Source: Eutreptiella sp. 'Long Island Sound 2002' (Eukaryota > Euglenozoa > Euglenophyceae > Eutreptiales > Eutreptiaceae). Taken from it: a stretch of 64,000 nt of DNA. The stretch spans positions 155,328,352 to 155,392,351 of the forward strand of contig OZ038381.1 in the NCBI GenBank assembly GCA_964036045.1, written 5' to 3'. The notes under the pieces are model-generated. The model searched no databases. It was not told the DNA's origin and saw only the letters and a program-made list of their open reading frames with translations. A program made the position numbers and the translations under genes. Within the stretch, counting starts at the first letter, position 1, and each line of letters opens with the position of its first letter. This document shows, piece by piece, positions 1-11,344 of this stretch.

Positions 1-3000
1 AATCAGCTCGAAGTAGCCGCGCTGGGAACTGAGCCAACTGGGCCAGCAAACCAGGAGTACGGCGTAAGGCCGGAAGTGGCGAGCCGAGTGGTTGCGGACC
101 TGGGAGCTTCGGATCTGGCCCTGGATGCGTTCTCTTCAGGAACCTCCGCCCATCTTCGGGTTTGTGAGAAGTACTGGAGCGCCCAGGACTCCGCGTGGAA
201 GAAGCACTGGGGTTCGCATCAGGGTTTGATGTGGATCCATTGCCCCCGATGGGACATTCCAAGGGCGGTAGCGAAGATTCGCAAGGACCGCTCCAAGGCA
301 GTGCTGGTTGTTCCTATGGGATGCACCGAGGAGGAAAGCACCCGAGATTGGGTGGTCTCATTGACCAACATGACCCTAAACAAGGTCGTCCTACCGGCTG
401 GAGAGAGTGTCTATCAGGACGCTAAGGGACAGCCCATGCCACCCCAGAGATGGCCAACGGAATTCCACTATGTGGATGGGGGCCTTGAACAGGCCGACAC
501 CACGGACTTCGTGTGTCTCAACCGCATCATAGCGGAGCCATGGCGGCAATGCTTTGCGGTTTCCCCTGTTGACATCGAAGAATCGGAGGACCCCCTCACT
601 GAAGAGGAGTTGGATCTGGTTCAGGGGTATATGGATCAGCCCTTTCACGACTGGGGAAGCCAGCGTGAGTGCAAGGGCCAGGACAAAGCCTGGTAGGAAG
701 TGGACTCAACCGTCTCTGGTTCCTATGATGGGAATACTTTCGTAAAGAGGGTGCTGGACCACATGTCCAGCCAGGACGAGCAAATCCGCGGAAGCCCACC
801 CACCTACGGTGACCTGTTCCGAGGCAAGACCAGAGATGGCCCTTTGGGCCACCTGGAAAGACCACCTGAGCCGAAACCGAGTGGGGTCGCTACCCCTCAA
901 GTAAGCTCAGTGGTCCAGGTGCCCGGAAAATCCAAGGCGGAGTCTGATGATTGCCCCAAGATCCAGGCATTGAGGGCCAGGCTGAAGCAGAAGTATGGTG
1001 AAACCTTCTTCAGCGGAAAACCTGTGTTTCCCCCACTGGTGCGTGGACCCTATGGCGAGGCCAAGATACGACTGAAGCAGGACCCCCGTGTGTATCGACA
1101 CTGGGAGTTTGCCCTGAGGGGCGAGAGGAAGGAGGCCATGGAGAAGATCCTCCGTGACTTCATCGAGAGAGGCTAGCTTGAGCCGTGCCACTCCGAGTGG
1201 GCCTCTCCGTGCTTCGTCGTCCCCAAGAAGGTGGCCGGTGAGTGGCGGCTCGTGGTCGACTACCGCGGCACTAAACGCCCAAACGCAGCATGACAGCTAT
1301 ACGCTGCCCCTCATTGAGGACATGCTGCAAAAACAACACCGGCGGAGAATCTTCACGGTGATTGACCTGAAACATGGCTATCATCAGATGCCTCTCGCCG
1401 AAGAGTCCCGTGCCTGCACAGCCATGAGCGCCCCACTTGGACCTCTCCAGTGGAAGGTGATGCCCATGGGCGTTACCAACGGCAATGCGGCTTTTCAGCG
1501 GATGCTAGAGAACCTGCTTGAGCCGGTGCGTGACTGTGCGGACACCTTTTTGGAAGACGTGATCATCGCGTCCGGGGACCCCAGTATGAGCTATGAGGAG
1601 CTCCTGGAGGCACATGAGAGGGACGTCACCTGAGTGCTGGACCTTCTGGTTCAGCACAAACTCACGGGCAGCAGTGACAAGGCCACCATTGCGGTAAGCG
1701 AGGTGGTCTTTGCTGGCCACGTAGTCGGGAACGGGCAGCGGAAGCCCATACCTGGCAAGGTGGCTGCGATTGAGCACTGAGAAAAGCCCAAAATGGTCTC
1801 TGAGCTACGGGCGTACTTGGGGTTCTGCAACTACTACTCGGGGTATATCAAGATGTATGCCGAGTATGCAGCCCCCGTGACGACCATGCTCAAGGGCAAT
1901 CGAGAGGAGACCAAGAAGGGGTCCAAGAAGGCTCTGGTCTGGAATCCTGAGTCCGACCGTGCCTTTGAGGGGATGAAGCAGGCGCTGCTATCCGCAGTGG
2001 GTCTGCACCTCGTGGATCCTGACCGAGGGTTCCTCCTGCACACCGACGCTTCCGACTACGCCGTTGGCGCTGTGTTGGAACAAGTGCTTGACAATGGGAG
2101 GCACGTGCCAGTGGCCTTCTGGAGCCGAGTCCTGGCGGAAGGCCAGAGACGGACGTGGACGCCCCGAGAAAAGGAGGCGTATGCCATCGTCATGGCTCTC
2201 AGGAAATGGGCTGGGTACATAGCCCTCCATCCCGTCACCGTCTGCACCGACCATCAGAGTCTGCAGTCGTGGCACAAAGAGCACGTGGACACCCCCTCTG
2301 TTCCCGCCTCCCGACGTCAAGATGGCATGAGACCTTGGCCAAGTTCGACCTCACGGTTGTGTATGTTCCTGGCAAGGACAACACCGTGGCGGACTGTCTC
2401 AGTAGGTGGGCTTATCCCGCCAGCAAGGGCATGGCAGACGTGTCTGCCCATGGCGATGAGGCTGAGACCGCTGAAGCCAAGAGGATCATAGAAATGGAGC
2501 GCCTGATGGAGGAGGAGGGTGTTAAATGCTTCGTCGTCATGGCTGCGGATGCCCCCCTCGGAACGAGGATGGGCAGAGCGGTCAGAGTACTCGCCGCTGA
2601 TGGAGCTGAGTCCGACAAGCACCTCTTCCCTGAATCTTGCCTCCAGGACGACTGGACCGACGACTACGCTAAGTCTGAGGCCTTTGAGGCTGAATATAGG
2701 GCTGTGACCGACCCTGATGACGGGCAGAAGTGGCCAAAGGGGCTGACTGAGGAAGATGGCAAGCTCTACCGAAATGGTAAGCTGCTGGTCCCAGAGTCCC
2801 GAGTGCTCGAGCTATGTGAGGCTTGGCACCACCACATGATGCACCCGTGGGTCAAGAAGCAAGCCCTGGACAAGCAGCGCCGGTTTGAGATCGACAAGAT
2901 CAGTCTCTACAGCGCTATCAAGAAGGTCAGAAAGGGTTGCTCGGTCTGTCAGGCCTGCAATCCCGACAACCGGAACGTCAAGGGCGAAGCCCAATGGATT

Positions 3001-4149
3001 CCGGTGCCTGACCAGCCCATGGAGAGCCTGGCCATGGATGTCTTCTCCATGCCCGAAGTTCACATTGGCAAGGAGACCTTTGACTGTGTGGTCCTTTGTG
3101 TGGATCGCCACAGCGGCTACGTAGTAGCCGTTCTGGCACGCAAAAGGGGGTTGCTTGCCAAGGAAGTGGCAGTCATGATGATTCGTCATTGGCTGACCGT
3201 CTTTGACATCCCCCGCACCATTTGCAGTGGTTGAGGGCCCGAGTTTACTGGTGGCTGGTTCAAGGCCATGTGTTCCCTCATGGGAATACGTCATGCCAAG
3301 AGCGTCGCCTATCTCAGCCGGTCCAATGGCCGGGCTGAAGTGGCTGGAAGGCAGCTGTTCGAGAAGCTGCGCAAGATTCACATCACCAATCCACGTCGGA
3401 ACTGGTTTGAGGAGATGTGGCCCGCTCTGAAGGCCCATCATGACACCCCCACTCCGGGTGGTCTGTCCTCTCACCAGATTCTGTTCGGCAGGGACCCCCT
3501 TGGTCGGGGACTTCCCTTGTCTGGTGATGGTATGGCCATGGACGCCAAGGAATTCTTTGCGCGGCAAGAGACAACGGCGCGGGACATCCGCCAGCAGCTG
3601 GAGAAGGAGCATGCCGAGCGTCAGAAGTCCGCCCCGAGCTCAACAGCGCAAAAGTTCAGGGTGGGAGACCCGGTGTGGGTGATCAGACCCCGCCCTATGG
3701 GCACCCACCGCACCAAAACCTGGTTCACACCCGGAGAGGTGGTCCGCAGGATTGGTGAGGACACCTACCGCATCAAGGTGGGTCACGGACAGTTCCGGGA
3801 GCGCCACGAGAGCCAACTCCGTGTGCGGGAACCCGACCTCCGTGGCCAACATGTGTCCCTGGACTATGCCGCACATGAGGCTGATTCGGACAACGACTAC
3901 GCTGAGCAGGACGACTATACAGTCGAGAAGATCCTGGCCCAGCGTCCAAACGCCTCGGCACCCGGAGGCCTGGAGTTCAAGGTTCGTTGGCGAGGCTATG
4001 GGCCGTCCCACGACACCTGGGAACCTGTCTTCTCATTCGTGCCGCGGATTAATACCCCCTTCATGGACTACATCCGCAAGCACAAGACCAAGATCCATGT
4101 CTCCGACTTGGCAGCACTCACCCGGGCGATTGCAGCCAGGGGCGCCTGA
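1..4149 (+). pseudogene. Element A pol pseudogene (Dam-like domain, RT, RNase H, integrase, chromodomain)
   Basis: The frame is open from base 1, so the 5' part is cut by the window. In order it shows a degenerate Dam-like domain (about 76-400), RT, RNase H (1790-2420), integrase (2800-3500) and a chromodomain (3913-4090). Comparison with intact copy B shows stops at 694 (TAG for Trp), 1174 (TAG for Trp), 1631 (TGA for Arg), 1778 (TGA for Trp) and 3232 (TGA). The last lies in the integrase Cys-Ser-Asp-Arg-Gly motif, where the catalytic Asp codon is also changed to Gly. An extra A at about 1270 and a lost base at 2317 move the frame out and back. The RT FVDD box reads Phe-Leu-Glu-Asp in this copy, so the catalytic core is also damaged. 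It cannot make a working polyprotein. Confidence 0.93.
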
Positions 4150-4496
4150 TCAGCGCCCTGAGCTCTCCCCTGATGCATTTTGAGCGCTTGTTAGGTCGAC
4201 CGATCGTCCCTCACTTGCTTGCTCTCTTCCATCTTCCGGTGACCTGCCATCAGAGTGGCCATATACCCCCCCCTGCTGAATCCAAAGGAGGATGGCCCCT
4301 CTCTTCCATTCTTATTCGTCACTCCCCACCTGCCGAATCCTTGGGAAACCAGGCAGGGCGACTGACCTTCACATTTCCTGAGCTCTTAGGGCCTTGAAGC
4401 CCGTATGACGTTGCGCAACGGATGCCGCTGTCATCGGCCTTGCGATTTTTTGGTGTGTGGTCTGGTCCCATGGCACTTGCGGGATCCAGACCAGTC
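4150..4496 (+). other. Element A 3' untranslated region, first part
   Basis: Non-coding sequence closely matching 42409-42755 after the pol stop of B. The match stops abruptly after GATCCAGACCAGTC. In B the next bases are TACGTGTGTC; in A that continuation is found at 6711 on the opposite strand. I see no gene in this stretch. Confidence 0.85.
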
Positions 4497-5565
4497 CCTT
4501 CACGAAGGTTAGGCTTGCGAGTGTTGGTTGTGAGTACAATGAAGGGCTTCGTGCGATATGGGGTCCATTGGTGGGTTAGTCTTGGAATGGTGCACGCGCC
4601 AAATGGGCATGTGATATGACACCAAATATGGCATACAACCCTACCCTCGCCTTTTACACCCAACCTAGTGGCCTAGAATCAAAGTATGCCTATATTCTAA
4701 AGTAACTTTGGTCCCTTAACACGCATGCAAGTGCTTTGGTCGAAAATCGACCTCCTTTCGGAAAGCCGAATTTTAGCATGCACGCAAAATATATTGCCAA
4801 TATATATATGGAGATCATATATGTACTATCCGGGGAAGACAAGTGATATGCCCCGGATGTAGAGGCAAGCAAAGAGGGAGAAAACGCCAACTCAACGTAC
4901 TTCTACACGTACTTGGACGCCAAGTACGTGAGATTGCCCATTTCTTGAAAAACACTCAAAATAAATAACCCTTTGGGCCTATGGCGTTGGGATCTTTTGG
5001 CCTCATCCTATGACTATGGGGGGCAAAACCTCATACACAGTGCCTATGAGGCACGTTCATTCGTCCTTGGGCGCTTGAACGCTCGTAACCCTTGTTATTC
5101 CACTTGGGGGTTCAAAGCGCCTTCGGCGGCCCAGATTTTCTGGGAAAAATCTGGGACGCAATGCGTTTTATCAAGAAAAAAATTGCGGATCACTGGAAGA
5201 GTGTTTCAGTCTTAACTTCAAGAAAAATCGTATTACAGAATCATCTAATGCAGTGCACGGAACGGGCGACGTCTGGCGGCGATTTCACGACAATTAGAAA
5301 TCGCGGTAGAAATCGGGTATTTCAACGATTTCTAACCGCAAGTCGACCAAGACAGTAAAATTATGGTAATTCCACATCGATTTAATGGTTAGAAATCGGA
5401 TTCCAGATTTCGCGGGTTAGAGAACAGGGATATCCCGCTGACAGCCGGTGTCAACGGCTTCCGCACGGGTGTGACGGGTCACAGGCCTCCGGGCCATGGG
5501 CCATAACGGGTGTGATGGCTCACAGGCCTCCGGGCTATGGGCCATAGGTTCTGGGTACCGCTTCA
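4497..5565 (-). repeat. Element A 3' LTR, inverted 5' part
   Basis: On the minus strand this begins TGAAGCGGTACCCAGAACC directly after a polypurine tract, as B's LTRs do. The interior is strongly diverged from B, with recognisable similarity mainly in the last ~140 bases (4497-4640). Its length, about 1069 bases, equals the distance from B's LTR start to the matching breakpoint position. Confidence 0.75.
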
Positions 5566-5576
5566 CCCCCCTCTTT
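5566..5576 (-). promoter_or_regulatory. Polypurine tract of element A (inverted)
   Basis: On the minus strand this reads AAAGAGGGGGG immediately before the LTR start TGAAGCGG. The B equivalent is AAGGAGGGGGG at 43861-43871. In LTR retrotransposons it primes plus-strand DNA synthesis. Confidence 0.75.
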
Positions 5577-6711
5577 AGAGCAAACCCTGGGGGGGGCTTG
5601 ATAACACCCAAGCATAGCAGCGGGTACCCAGGACCATCCCCTGAAGGGGTGGGGGTGTCACATCCTCACCTCAGGCCGATTTGCGGGTTAGGCTGCCCAG
5701 TACAATCCCACAGTAAGACAAGTACGGTGCTGTAGCTGTTAGTAACTGCAAGTATAGTATCAAGTATCAAGTCCCGGGTCCTGGCGGCGCTTGTTCGGCA
5801 TCCAAAGGACCCGTTAACCCAGACCAGGCGCACCGGGTACCGGCTGCGACGGTCACTACCACAGTGGCAGTGGCATACACGGCCAACATAGGCGCCACAC
5901 GACGACCGAGGTGGTCTCACAGGTCGGAAGCGACCACGAAGATCCATCAGGCTACCCCAGGCTTCCCAAGGCCGCAGTCTGGGGGAGAGTCCCCACGGGT
6001 CCCACCTTGGGCACACCATGTCCATATTCACGACGCGAGTCCAGAGTGGTAAAGTCGAACGAGCTCCTCCATAAGGGATCGGGCATCAAGGCCGTCTTTT
6101 CCCTCGCCCCATTACCACGAAGGCCATGCATGAGGGAGTCCCCATGCAGTCTGGGCGGAGGCGTCGACTCCTCAAACCACCAGTTTCCCAGGCAGACTGA
6201 CCGAGGTCAGGACACCGGAGGTCGCCACCCGACTGCAAGTGCATCTGCGAGTCGGTAGGCTCACACTGGGACTGACAGTGGCGGACCGCTGGGAGTGTAG
6301 TCAGGCAACTGGGCTTCCCGCCTGGCGCCATCAGGATGTCAGCACATCACAGCCACTAGGGCACACGGTATCACGGGCACTCAAACAGAAGAATCTGTAC
6401 TTAGGTACTGGTCCAGGATGGACCTTATGTAAAAGCATGTACACGGCGACTCAGGGCGCCTTTGTATTCCGATGCGTGCCCCTTCGGGGGAAAAAACAGT
6501 CCATATTTCGGTGATGGGCTATTGAATCCCCAACATACAAATGCACATATCCTGGGGGGGCAGAAAAGTAAGCAATAAACGGGGTAATAGGCGTGTAAAC
6601 ACACTCTGGACAGAGCGCCAAACCACGCCCCGGTTAGGATAAGGCATATGCAGGGGGGTGGACAGGAAAACGCCTGAGTTCAGGCCATATATAGTCTGCA
6701 GACACACGTAG

Positions 6712-8637
6712 CCTGGACGCTTGTGGAGCGCTCCCGAAGCGATGCGTTGCGCGCAAGGTGTGTTTTTTGCAATATTCCATTTTTGCATGTGCCAACTTGG
6801 GAGGCAGCGCGCGCGGCCTTCCAAAGCGCCCCAAGTGGAGCACATATGTGGAATCGAAGGTCATTGGTGTCGAGTCATTGTGTTTAGAAGGATTGGTCGA
6901 TTACTCAATCCAAGCCGAAGATATTATAATGTATTTGTGTGGTTTTCAAAGCACTTTTGCGTGTTTTTTCGCCAATATTGCTGTTTTTTGCCCGTCATGA
7001 TGTCAAGTGGCGACCCTGTATCTCAACGTTGCGCTCAATTGACATCATGACCCAAGTATGTTATGAGGGTACATACTTCGGTGCCCAACATATCTTGGAC
7101 CCGGCGAATAACTCCTCTTGGGCTTGGCATACCGTGGCCGCCATGTTGACGATGTGGGACGATCCCAAATCATGGGCTCACTTGGCGACCCTGCCATTCC
7201 CAAAACCGGAGGGGTTTGGGCGACGCCCAAAAGATATGTTGGACACATATGACTTGATACCAATCCTATGGCACACTCCGGTCCAAGTCGGGCATGTGCC
7301 TCATTTGCCCCAACCATGAGTGTGCGCATTTTCGGCCATTTTGAGCAATTTTCCACATTTTCTGCCCGCCGTGCACCATGTTCAGCCCCCTCGTGCACGC
7401 CGGACGCATGGACCAATGGACCATATATGACATGGGTGTTATGGATATTGGTCACCATGGTTCGCACACCACGTGGGCGAAGCGGAGCAACCTTCGTCAA
7501 GGTGCTAGTCCAAAGTGAGTGTGGATGATTTTGCCATTTTGGCATTTGTGGACCCAATTTGGATTATCACCACGCGGAGTGGCATGGAGATCTTTGAGAG
7601 CCAAGGGCATGGGAGTCTCCAGTGAACTCCCGGTGGATCGCATATGGAATGGCGGATCCGATCTCCAAGCCGGCGTGGAGATATACCATTAAGAGTACCC
7701 CAGATTTTGGCTCATTTTGAGCAGCCAAAATGACCCCCTTTTGGGACCCCAATTTCACCCCCCCGTGTGGTCAATTGGCGGCCCCATATCTCTCTGCCCA
7801 CAAGGAGCCCGGACCTAATTCCAGGTTGTGCACTCAGATATAGGTTATAGGTCCTGCCTCCTATCGTGTGAGCCATTGGTCTTGCCCTGGCCGGGCGAGC
7901 GACGCGTGAGAATGACGCCAATTTTGGTGATTTTGGCATCATGACCCCACTTGACGAACCTGTGGTGCCCTGATGCCGGGACCTCAGAGGAAACCAGGTT
8001 GGGTGAGGGCTCCAGAAAATTCGTACGCGAAGGGCATAGGGTCAGTTGCCTCGTCCCTACCTCTGGCGGGTCCGGACGAGGGGTCAATTTTGGAGATTTT
8101 TGAGCTAATATCAGTTTGGGCTGAAACAGCCCATTTTCAGCTACCAACTCCTAGGGGATAATGGCGGGGCCATATCTCTGGCTCAGAGGGGAGGTAGGAC
8201 CTGTCGTTAAGGGGGCATAGGGGGCCACTGTCGGGTGGCCTTGGAGCTGCTTGGTTCCCAGGAACTCGCCTGTGGCTGGGCGGGACACCTCCCCTATTGG
8301 CAGGGTTTCAGGGTCCGGACTGAGTAGGGCATGGGTTGTGTTTGAGCCCCCGCCCCTGCCAGCCACTGAGAGGGACGGACCTGAGATTGGGATGTGAGTT
8401 GGGACTGAGTGTCTATTGTCCTGTGATGCCCTTACCCCAGTCCAGTTTTAACCCCATGTGTACATATCCTGATGTGTTGCTGTACATACTTTTGTTCCCT
8501 TGTTTCAGAGTGGCAAGGATCCTGAAACGCTTTGTCACATGACACGAGCGTAATGATGCCCCTGTGAGCGCAGTGCTTTGCCTGCCTGCTTGCTTGTGCG
8601 TGTCTACGGCAGCTTCCCGTGGCCACGCCTCTCACCT
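6712..8637 (+). repeat. Element A 3' LTR, remaining part
   Basis: Direct, fairly close match to B's 5' LTR from about 30795 to 32700 and to B's 3' LTR from about 58140 to 60055. Open frames here are shared by all LTR copies without coding character and are not called. The match fades at GTGGCCACGCC (about 8620), and the last ~20 LTR bases are missing or replaced where element D starts. Confidence 0.85.
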
Positions 8638-8643
8638 TCGAAG

Positions 8644-9156
8644 ATGGAAGACACCGACCTGGACGATAGCAAAGATTCGGGGAGCAGTACGAAGGGCACA
8701 GGGAAAGGGAAGCTGGGCATACCTTTACCCTCGCTCACCGGGAAACGTCTCGATCTGTAAGCGCGTGATCTCGTGAGGTACCTGAGAATGACAGAACAGA
8801 AAGTTCCAGTTGAGATGACAGGCGCTGATCTAATCGTGACAGGCTGCGAGAACGAATGGCTTCCTGGGGTGGTTGATGACTTCCTAACTACGTCAGAGTC
8901 CTGGGTACACTTCATGGAGCAGCTGGAGTCTGCCTGACCTCACTTTGAAACCGATGCGTCTATTTGCGGAGCCTTGAAAAAGGTGCAGAAGCTCAAGGAG
9001 CTACGAACTCCTGCGGATGTCCGTCAATTATTGCAGAAGCTCGAGAGTCTTATGGTTCAGTTGAAAAGCCCTATGTCCGAGACCGAAATGCTCTTGATGC
9101 TAACCCGAAAGATCCAGAAGAAGACATGGACCGAATGTAGTTCAACAGTGGAAAGA
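8644..9156 (+). pseudogene. Element D gag, N-terminal fragment
   Basis: It starts with ATG at 8644 (Met-Glu-Asp-Thr-Asp) and is broken by stops at about 8758 and 8935. The downstream piece (8974-9156) is helical and charged and aligns with E's gag: D has KKTWTECSSTVER where E has LPWELLDECRSTAER. The reading frame is cut exactly at the G insertion and continues at 11345 with KVKTHTYKDL, matching E's KARALHYEDL. This is the capsid-like region of Gag. It cannot be expressed intact. Confidence 0.8.
9153..9156. repeat. Target-site duplication of G, left (AAGA)
   Basis: Matches 11341-11344. The duplication sits inside the gag codons of D. Confidence 0.75.
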
Positions 9157-9502
9157 TGTAACTGAATAGGACTGTCGCATGGCGTCGTCAGCGTTCCTCC
9201 TTTCTGTCTGCAGGCAAGACATGAATTTCCAGACAACCAGCGATCAGGCAATCCAGAGATCAGGACATCCAGACATCCAGCGATCAGGTAATCCAGAGAT
9301 CAAGGGATAAGAGATCGGAGAGAAGTGGGAGATTCAGGGTTGCTAATCACGGCTCAGGGCAGGTGCTGGTAGTGTGTACAGGCATGGGATTGCCTCAAAA
9401 CTGCCATTCAGGCTTCCAGGGGCTGTGTACAGCAGGATTGGGGTTGCCTGGGAGCAGGATTGGGGTTGCCTGGGAGCAGGTGGGGGTGGAGGTGTCAGTG
9501 TA

Positions 9503-9556
9503 GATATGACCGACATGACAGATATGACAGACATGACAGATATGACCGATATGACA
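9503..9556 (+). repeat. 10-bp microsatellite (GAYATGACMG)n inside G
   Basis: About five head-to-tail copies of a 10-base unit such as GATATGACAG and GACATGACAG. The unit is a multiple of ten, not three, so it is not selected as a peptide repeat. Confidence 0.85.
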
Positions 9557-9717
9557 GTTCCTGCCCACCCCCCCCTGGGCTATGACAGTTCCTGCCCCCC
9601 CCCCCCAGTGCGATATGACAGTTCCTGCTCCCCCCCCCAGTGCACAAATGACAGTTCTCGCCACCCCCCCCCCCCCAGTGCAGAATTGACAGTTCCTGCC
9701 CCCCCCCCCCCCCATGA
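9549..9717 (+). repeat. Tandem repeat with poly-C tracts
   Basis: Roughly five imperfect units built from ATGACAGTTCCTGCC, a run of 8-18 C and CAGTGC or CTGGGC. The long C runs are probable replication-slippage and sequencing-error sites. Confidence 0.85.
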
Positions 9718-9983
9718 CAAGGATTCAGGACAGCTCCAGATCAGCTGTCTTAGAAGGGGAGTGTAATTTATGCATGTTTCTCTGTCATTTGGCAGACCAG
9801 CCTTGTCAGTTTAGCCATTCTTTCGCGGGCTTCTGGAACTGTTTAGGTCTCTATTTTTTTGTAGGGAGACCTGCAGACCCATGCCTGGGTTTGTTCCCCA
9901 AAAGGCCTCTGGGGTTTCTTTTTTGTGTGAATGGCGGCCTTCGACAGGGACGTACATCCCCCTGCCCCCTCCCTATCTCATCA

Positions 9984-10075
9984 CAGATTACAGATCACAG
10001 GGCCTGTAGATCACAGGGAGGTCAGATGACAGATTACAGATCACAGGGCCTGTAGATCACAGGGACGTCAGATAA
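9984..10075 (+). repeat. 46-bp tandem duplication in G
   Basis: Two copies of a 46-base unit containing ACAGATCACAGGGCCTGTAG. The surrounding 9200-10250 is also rich in degenerate CAGA and CCAGA repeats. Confidence 0.7.
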
Positions 10076-11066
10076 CAGATACAGACATACAGACAGGGCC
10101 TGTAGACGTCTGCAGAGGCCTGCACATGTCTGTACATAATCAACAGGTTATGCAGGCGCCTGTGTGTTGCAGACAGGTCCTGCAGACGTTCCAGACAGAC
10201 AGTCATACATCACAGGCATGTGAGCATCACAGGCTGGTCCTGCAGATGTCCTGCAGCAGTGCAGTGGCCGTTCGGAGCACTACTGTGCCAGCCCGTCATC
10301 CAGTCAGCCAGTCAGAGTGTCCCCCCTCTTGTGTGTCTGCCTCCTCTTTGTTTGTTCTGCCAATATGCCTGGCATGTGTATCACCAGACAACTAAGACCA
10401 TTGCCTGTGGCATGGCGACCAGTGGCACAAACCTCACCTACTTCTGACTCTGTTCCTTTGACTTGCGTGTGTTTTGACCATGTATCTACAGTGAGGTGAA
10501 TAACAAGTACGCATCTCAGTGCGCGAATTTACGTGAAGCCTCACTGGTGCATTTTCTCTATTTTTTTTTTTGCCAACTGGCAGACTGAATTCCATTGAAC
10601 CGAAGGAGTACTGCAGGAACTGGGATCAGGATAACATGATTGAATGGCCATGCTTTGCACAAAAATTCAGGTACGGCTTCAGGATTTCTTTTGGATTTCT
10701 GCTTGGTTTTGCTGGCAGTCAGGCCCTTCAGTTTTTTTTGGATGCTCGTGGACACTGCCAGCGCAGATGCAGGCCCAGGTGTCAGTGCAGCTTCAACGGC
10801 TCAGGTCCAGTGCGTCAGTGCAGATTTCTGAAACTGGTTTTTGTGTCTGGCACTGTGTGGATAAGCCAGACAGCACAGACAGCGACAAGGGATGCAGTGC
10901 ATGATGCATGTTGGTTGGAGCTCCAGTGTAAAACATTGTGAGCCACCCCCAGGATGTACTGTAGGGCATTTCAGGTCGCTGGGCCTGTTGTCCCTGCCCC
11001 CCAGTGAGAGTCAGTTTGTATGCAGGTGTTTGCCTCATCAGACAGTTTCGTCCCTCTCCTGTCTTC

Positions 11067-11340
11067 GAAGGGGAGTGTAACTGAATAGGACTGTCGCAGA
11101 GATCGCGAGCATTGCGAGCGACGGCGACTGTGCGAAAATGATTTAGAAATCAATAACACTAATTTTATTGGCCCTGATTGCAGTATTGCTGCACTGTTCC
11201 ACAGGGCCTTGTTCTTACGTGATTTGGACGGATTGATAGATCATCATCTGGTGTGCACCGCCTTGTTGCTCTGCCAGTTTCTAGTATAATCTAAAACATC
11301 CAAGGGGCATGGATTTGGATATAACTAGTGATCTATTACA
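11067..11340 (+). repeat. Purine tract and probable 3' LTR of G
   Basis: The purine tract GAAGGGGAG (11067-11075) is followed by TGTAACTGAATAGGAC, and the LTR ends near ATTACA at 11340. The length of about 265 bp suits a small LTR element. The 5' LTR copy is not intact. Confidence 0.6.
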
Positions 11341-11344
11341 AAGA

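Larger units (their letters stand above)
4497..6711 (-). other. 2.2 kb internal inversion of element A (3' UTR, PPT and LTR head)
   Basis: Read on the minus strand from 6711 to 5566, the sequence matches B 3' UTR 42756-43871, including the PPT. From 5565 down to 4497 it reads as the first ~1069 bases of an LTR starting TGAAGCGG. Its last ~140 bases (minus strand, 4640 to 4497) match B's LTR at about 30650-30790, and the LTR then continues on the plus strand at 6712 (matching B from about 30795). A single inversion with breakpoints at about 4496/4497 and 6711/6712 explains both junctions. None of the short open frames in this block is supported as a gene. Confidence 0.85.
1..8637 (+). mobile_element. 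Element A: Ty3/gypsy LTR retrotransposon, 5'-truncated by window edge, 3' end inverted
   Basis: This is a defective paralogue of element B. Position 1 matches B position 38260, and the pol part runs collinearly to 4149 at a constant offset of 38259, apart from a +1/-1 indel pair. The 3' untranslated region, PPT and LTR follow, but 4497-6711 is inverted relative to B. Re-inverting that block would give an LTR of about 3.0 kb, the same length as B's. The LTR match ends near 8637, about 20 bases short of the expected terminus, where the gag of element D begins. The upstream LTR, gag and protease lie outside the window. Confidence 0.9.
9157..11340 (+). mobile_element. Element G: small non-autonomous LTR-type insertion in D gag
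   Basis: The insertion begins TGTAACTGAATAGGACTGTC and ends ATTACA. It is flanked by a direct duplication AAGA at 9153-9156 and 11341-11344 (AAAGA if the end is placed one base earlier). Taking it out restores the D gag frame GTG GAA AGA AAG GTG. A 23-base sequence at 9157-9179 recurs at 11076-11098 right after a purine tract GAAGGGGAG, so 11076-11340 looks like a 3' LTR; only its first 23 bases are preserved at the 5' end. A second purine-tract/TGTAA junction lies at 9749-9761. There is no transposase or pol coding. Class (copia-like or TRIM-like) is inferred from the terminal pattern only. Confidence 0.75.

Noticed and set aside
9157-9180. A complete 5' LTR of G starting at 9157
   Set aside because: Only the first 23 bases match 11076-11098. 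The following sequence is unrelated, so a full 5' LTR cannot be claimed.
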